NCBI GenBank assembly: GCA_022567275.1
Contig: JADFHH010000082.1
Span: 1-7,204 of the forward strand
Length of the DNA stretch: 7,204 nt
Direction of reading: 5' to 3'
Origin: Pseudomonadota bacterium
GTDB taxonomy: Bacteria > Pseudomonadota > Alphaproteobacteria > Rhizobiales > Methyloligellaceae
In this document: positions 6,602-7,204 of the stretch, in pieces
Numbering within the stretch: the first letter of the stretch is position 1
Layout of the letters: every line of letters begins with the position of its first letter
The notes under the pieces: generated by a model
Seen by the model: only the letters and a program-made list of their open reading frames with translations
Database searches by the model: none
What the model was told of the DNA's origin: nothing
Position numbers and translations under genes: made by a program

Positions 6602-6618
6602 TGCAATTATAGATTGCA
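6602..6618 (-). promoter_or_regulatory. Promoter -10 box inside a palindrome
   Basis: Read on the minus strand, TGCAATCTATAATTGCA is an inverted repeat, TGCAAT/ATTGCA with five bases between. It contains a perfect TATAAT (6606-6611). The transcript would start near 6599, about 35 bases before the ATG of the secreted-protein gene. The -35 region 16-18 bases upstream (AATGTC or neighbours) is a poor match to TTGACA, which fits a promoter needing an activator, or one that a palindrome-binding repressor could close. The bases are seen; the regulation is inferred. Confidence 0.5.
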
Positions 6619-6666
6619 GAGGTTGAAGGACATTTAAGGCGGGGAGCGGATGGCCGGGTGGTCCAG

Positions 6667-6867
6667 CTAGGAGAAGCGAGAAATCGCTGCGATGATGATG
6701 GCGCTTATCTCTGCTGCCGTCGCGCCGATCAACGTCATAACGACTGCCGCGTTGATAATTCTGTCCTTCGGTTCGATTACTTCCGTAGCTAGGAACAAGA
6801 CGTCAACCGCCAACATTATAAAGAGGATGATGAGAAGCGCTATATTGGCAGCTTTAAACAGCGGCAT
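6667..6867 (-). CDS. Possible small two-helix membrane protein
   Basis: A 66-residue frame with two hydrophobic segments, about residues 8-27 (IALLIILFIMLAVDVLFLAT) and 37-62, joined by a charged loop EVIEPKDR. This is a believable hairpin membrane protein. No family is recognised. Against it: there is no Shine-Dalgarno before the ATG, its first 14 codons lie inside the oppositely oriented DHH gene, and the complementary strand is also open and hydrophobic over the same stretch, so one could be a shadow of the other. A stop lies 11 codons upstream with no other start between. Base composition here is about 53% GC, lower than the genes to the left. Confidence 0.4.
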   Translation of the reverse strand: MPLFKAANIALLIILFIMLAVDVLFLATEVIEPKDRIINAAVVMTLIGATAAEISAIIIAAISRFS

Positions 6868-7204
6868 GGCATCGGCGATGATTCTGCGCGATGCGTTCAG
6901 CTACTTTCCGCCCGTCGAGTTCGTTCACTACGACACGCCCGAACACCGAAACATGGAGGTGACCGAAGGAGTGATCTTTTGCGACTTCAGTCCGCATCCG
7001 GATTTGGCCGCTCAGTTTCTCGAAGCCGGGGCAATCGTGCTTGACCATCACAAGACGGTAAAGCCCATCGTTTCGCAATTCGTCAAGGCTGGACAAGGTG
7101 TGTTCGGTGATGAAGAGTTAGAGCCGGGAGTGTGCGGGGCAACGCTTGCGTACCAACACGTTTGGCGGTCGCATCCGCTCGGTGAGCAACATCCGAACGT
7201 TGCG
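6827..7204 (+). CDS. DHH-family phosphoesterase, N-terminal part, cut by the window edge
   Basis: DHH phosphoesterases are Mn-dependent hydrolases such as RecJ, nano-RNases, cyclic-di-AMP phosphodiesterases and PpaC; phage and plasmid versions are common. Numbered from ATG 6830, the frame shows a Rossmann-like order: strand SAIL, helix MASAMILRDAFSYF (13-26), EFVHYD (30-35), VIFCDFSP (48-55) with Asp52 as motif II, then IVLDHHKT (69-76), the defining DHH motif, and CGATLAYQHVW (102-112), similar to the conserved SGA.LAW part of this family. Motif I, normally H.D.DG before the first helix, reads AALNSG here, so all three metal ligands look replaced. The start is uncertain: ATG 6827 or 6830 fits the fold and follows AAGAGG closely. 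The frame is open back to 6671 with ATGs at 6692-6700, and ATG 6866 is also possible. The right end and any DHHA1 domain lie outside. Confidence 0.75.
   Translation, partial: MMRSAILAALNSGMASAMILRDAFSYFPPVEFVHYDTPEHRNMEVTEGVIFCDFSPHPDLAAQFLEAGAIVLDHHKTVKPIVSQFVKAGQGVFGDEELEPGVCGATLAYQHVWRSHPLGEQHPNVA

Noticed and set aside
6641..6672. Stretch resembling the 5' half of a type II tRNA (GGATGGCCGGGTGGTCC)
   Set aside because: The D-stem 3' side is not complementary and no anticodon or T arm follows; at most a chance match. It would be worth a tRNA scan only as a possible integration scar.
6675..6688. AGCGA-GAAA-TCGCT hairpin
   Set aside because: Only a 5-bp stem within the end of the minus-strand membrane frame and without a T-run; not convincing as a terminator.
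6854..7096. 80-codon minus-strand frame at the right edge
   Set aside because: Antisense to the DHH motif-bearing + strand frame, with no recognisable motif.

Overview
The window looks like a stretch of alphaproteobacterial chromosome. Most of it is GC-rich (one line counted by hand inside the amidohydrolase gene reaches 75%), the genes are tightly packed with ATGA overlaps, and the gene set (pyruvate kinase, DUF1036, DUF1244, a COG3931-type N-formylglutamate amidohydrolase) is one I associate with Hyphomicrobiales and neighbouring orders. The exact order or genus cannot be read from the sequence.

Layout: (1) At the left edge is the 3' part of a COG3146/DUF482 GNAT-like acyltransferase on the + strand. 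(2) A 115-base convergent gap holds four consecutive hairpins, the last a perfect 12-bp stem touching the pyk stop codon. (3) A minus-strand operon runs EamA transporter > glycerate 2-kinase (MOFRL family) > DUF1036 secreted protein > pyruvate kinase, with ATGA overlaps at the first and last junctions and a 31-base gap at the middle one. The two kinases flank enolase in one route: glycerate to 2-phosphoglycerate, then (after enolase) PEP to pyruvate. (4) A 38-base divergent gap with a near-palindrome separates this from a + strand pair, N-formylglutamate amidohydrolase > DUF1244, which overlap by 14 bases. A 23-residue single-helix membrane peptide with a good ribosome binding site follows. 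(5) Facing it on the minus strand is a small secreted four-cysteine protein whose perfect TATAAT -10 box is embedded in a palindrome. (6) From about 6600 to the right edge base composition drops to about 54% GC. This part holds a possible 66-residue two-helix membrane protein (minus) and, on the + strand, the start of a DHH-family phosphoesterase. That protein keeps the DHH signature but appears to lack the first catalytic motif.

The core is mostly conserved housekeeping and conserved-unknown genes. I see no clear new defence or mobile system. The parts most worth a second look are the right-hand low-GC segment with the motif-I-less DHH protein, the hairpin array after pyk, the palindrome-covered promoter, and the tiny membrane peptide.
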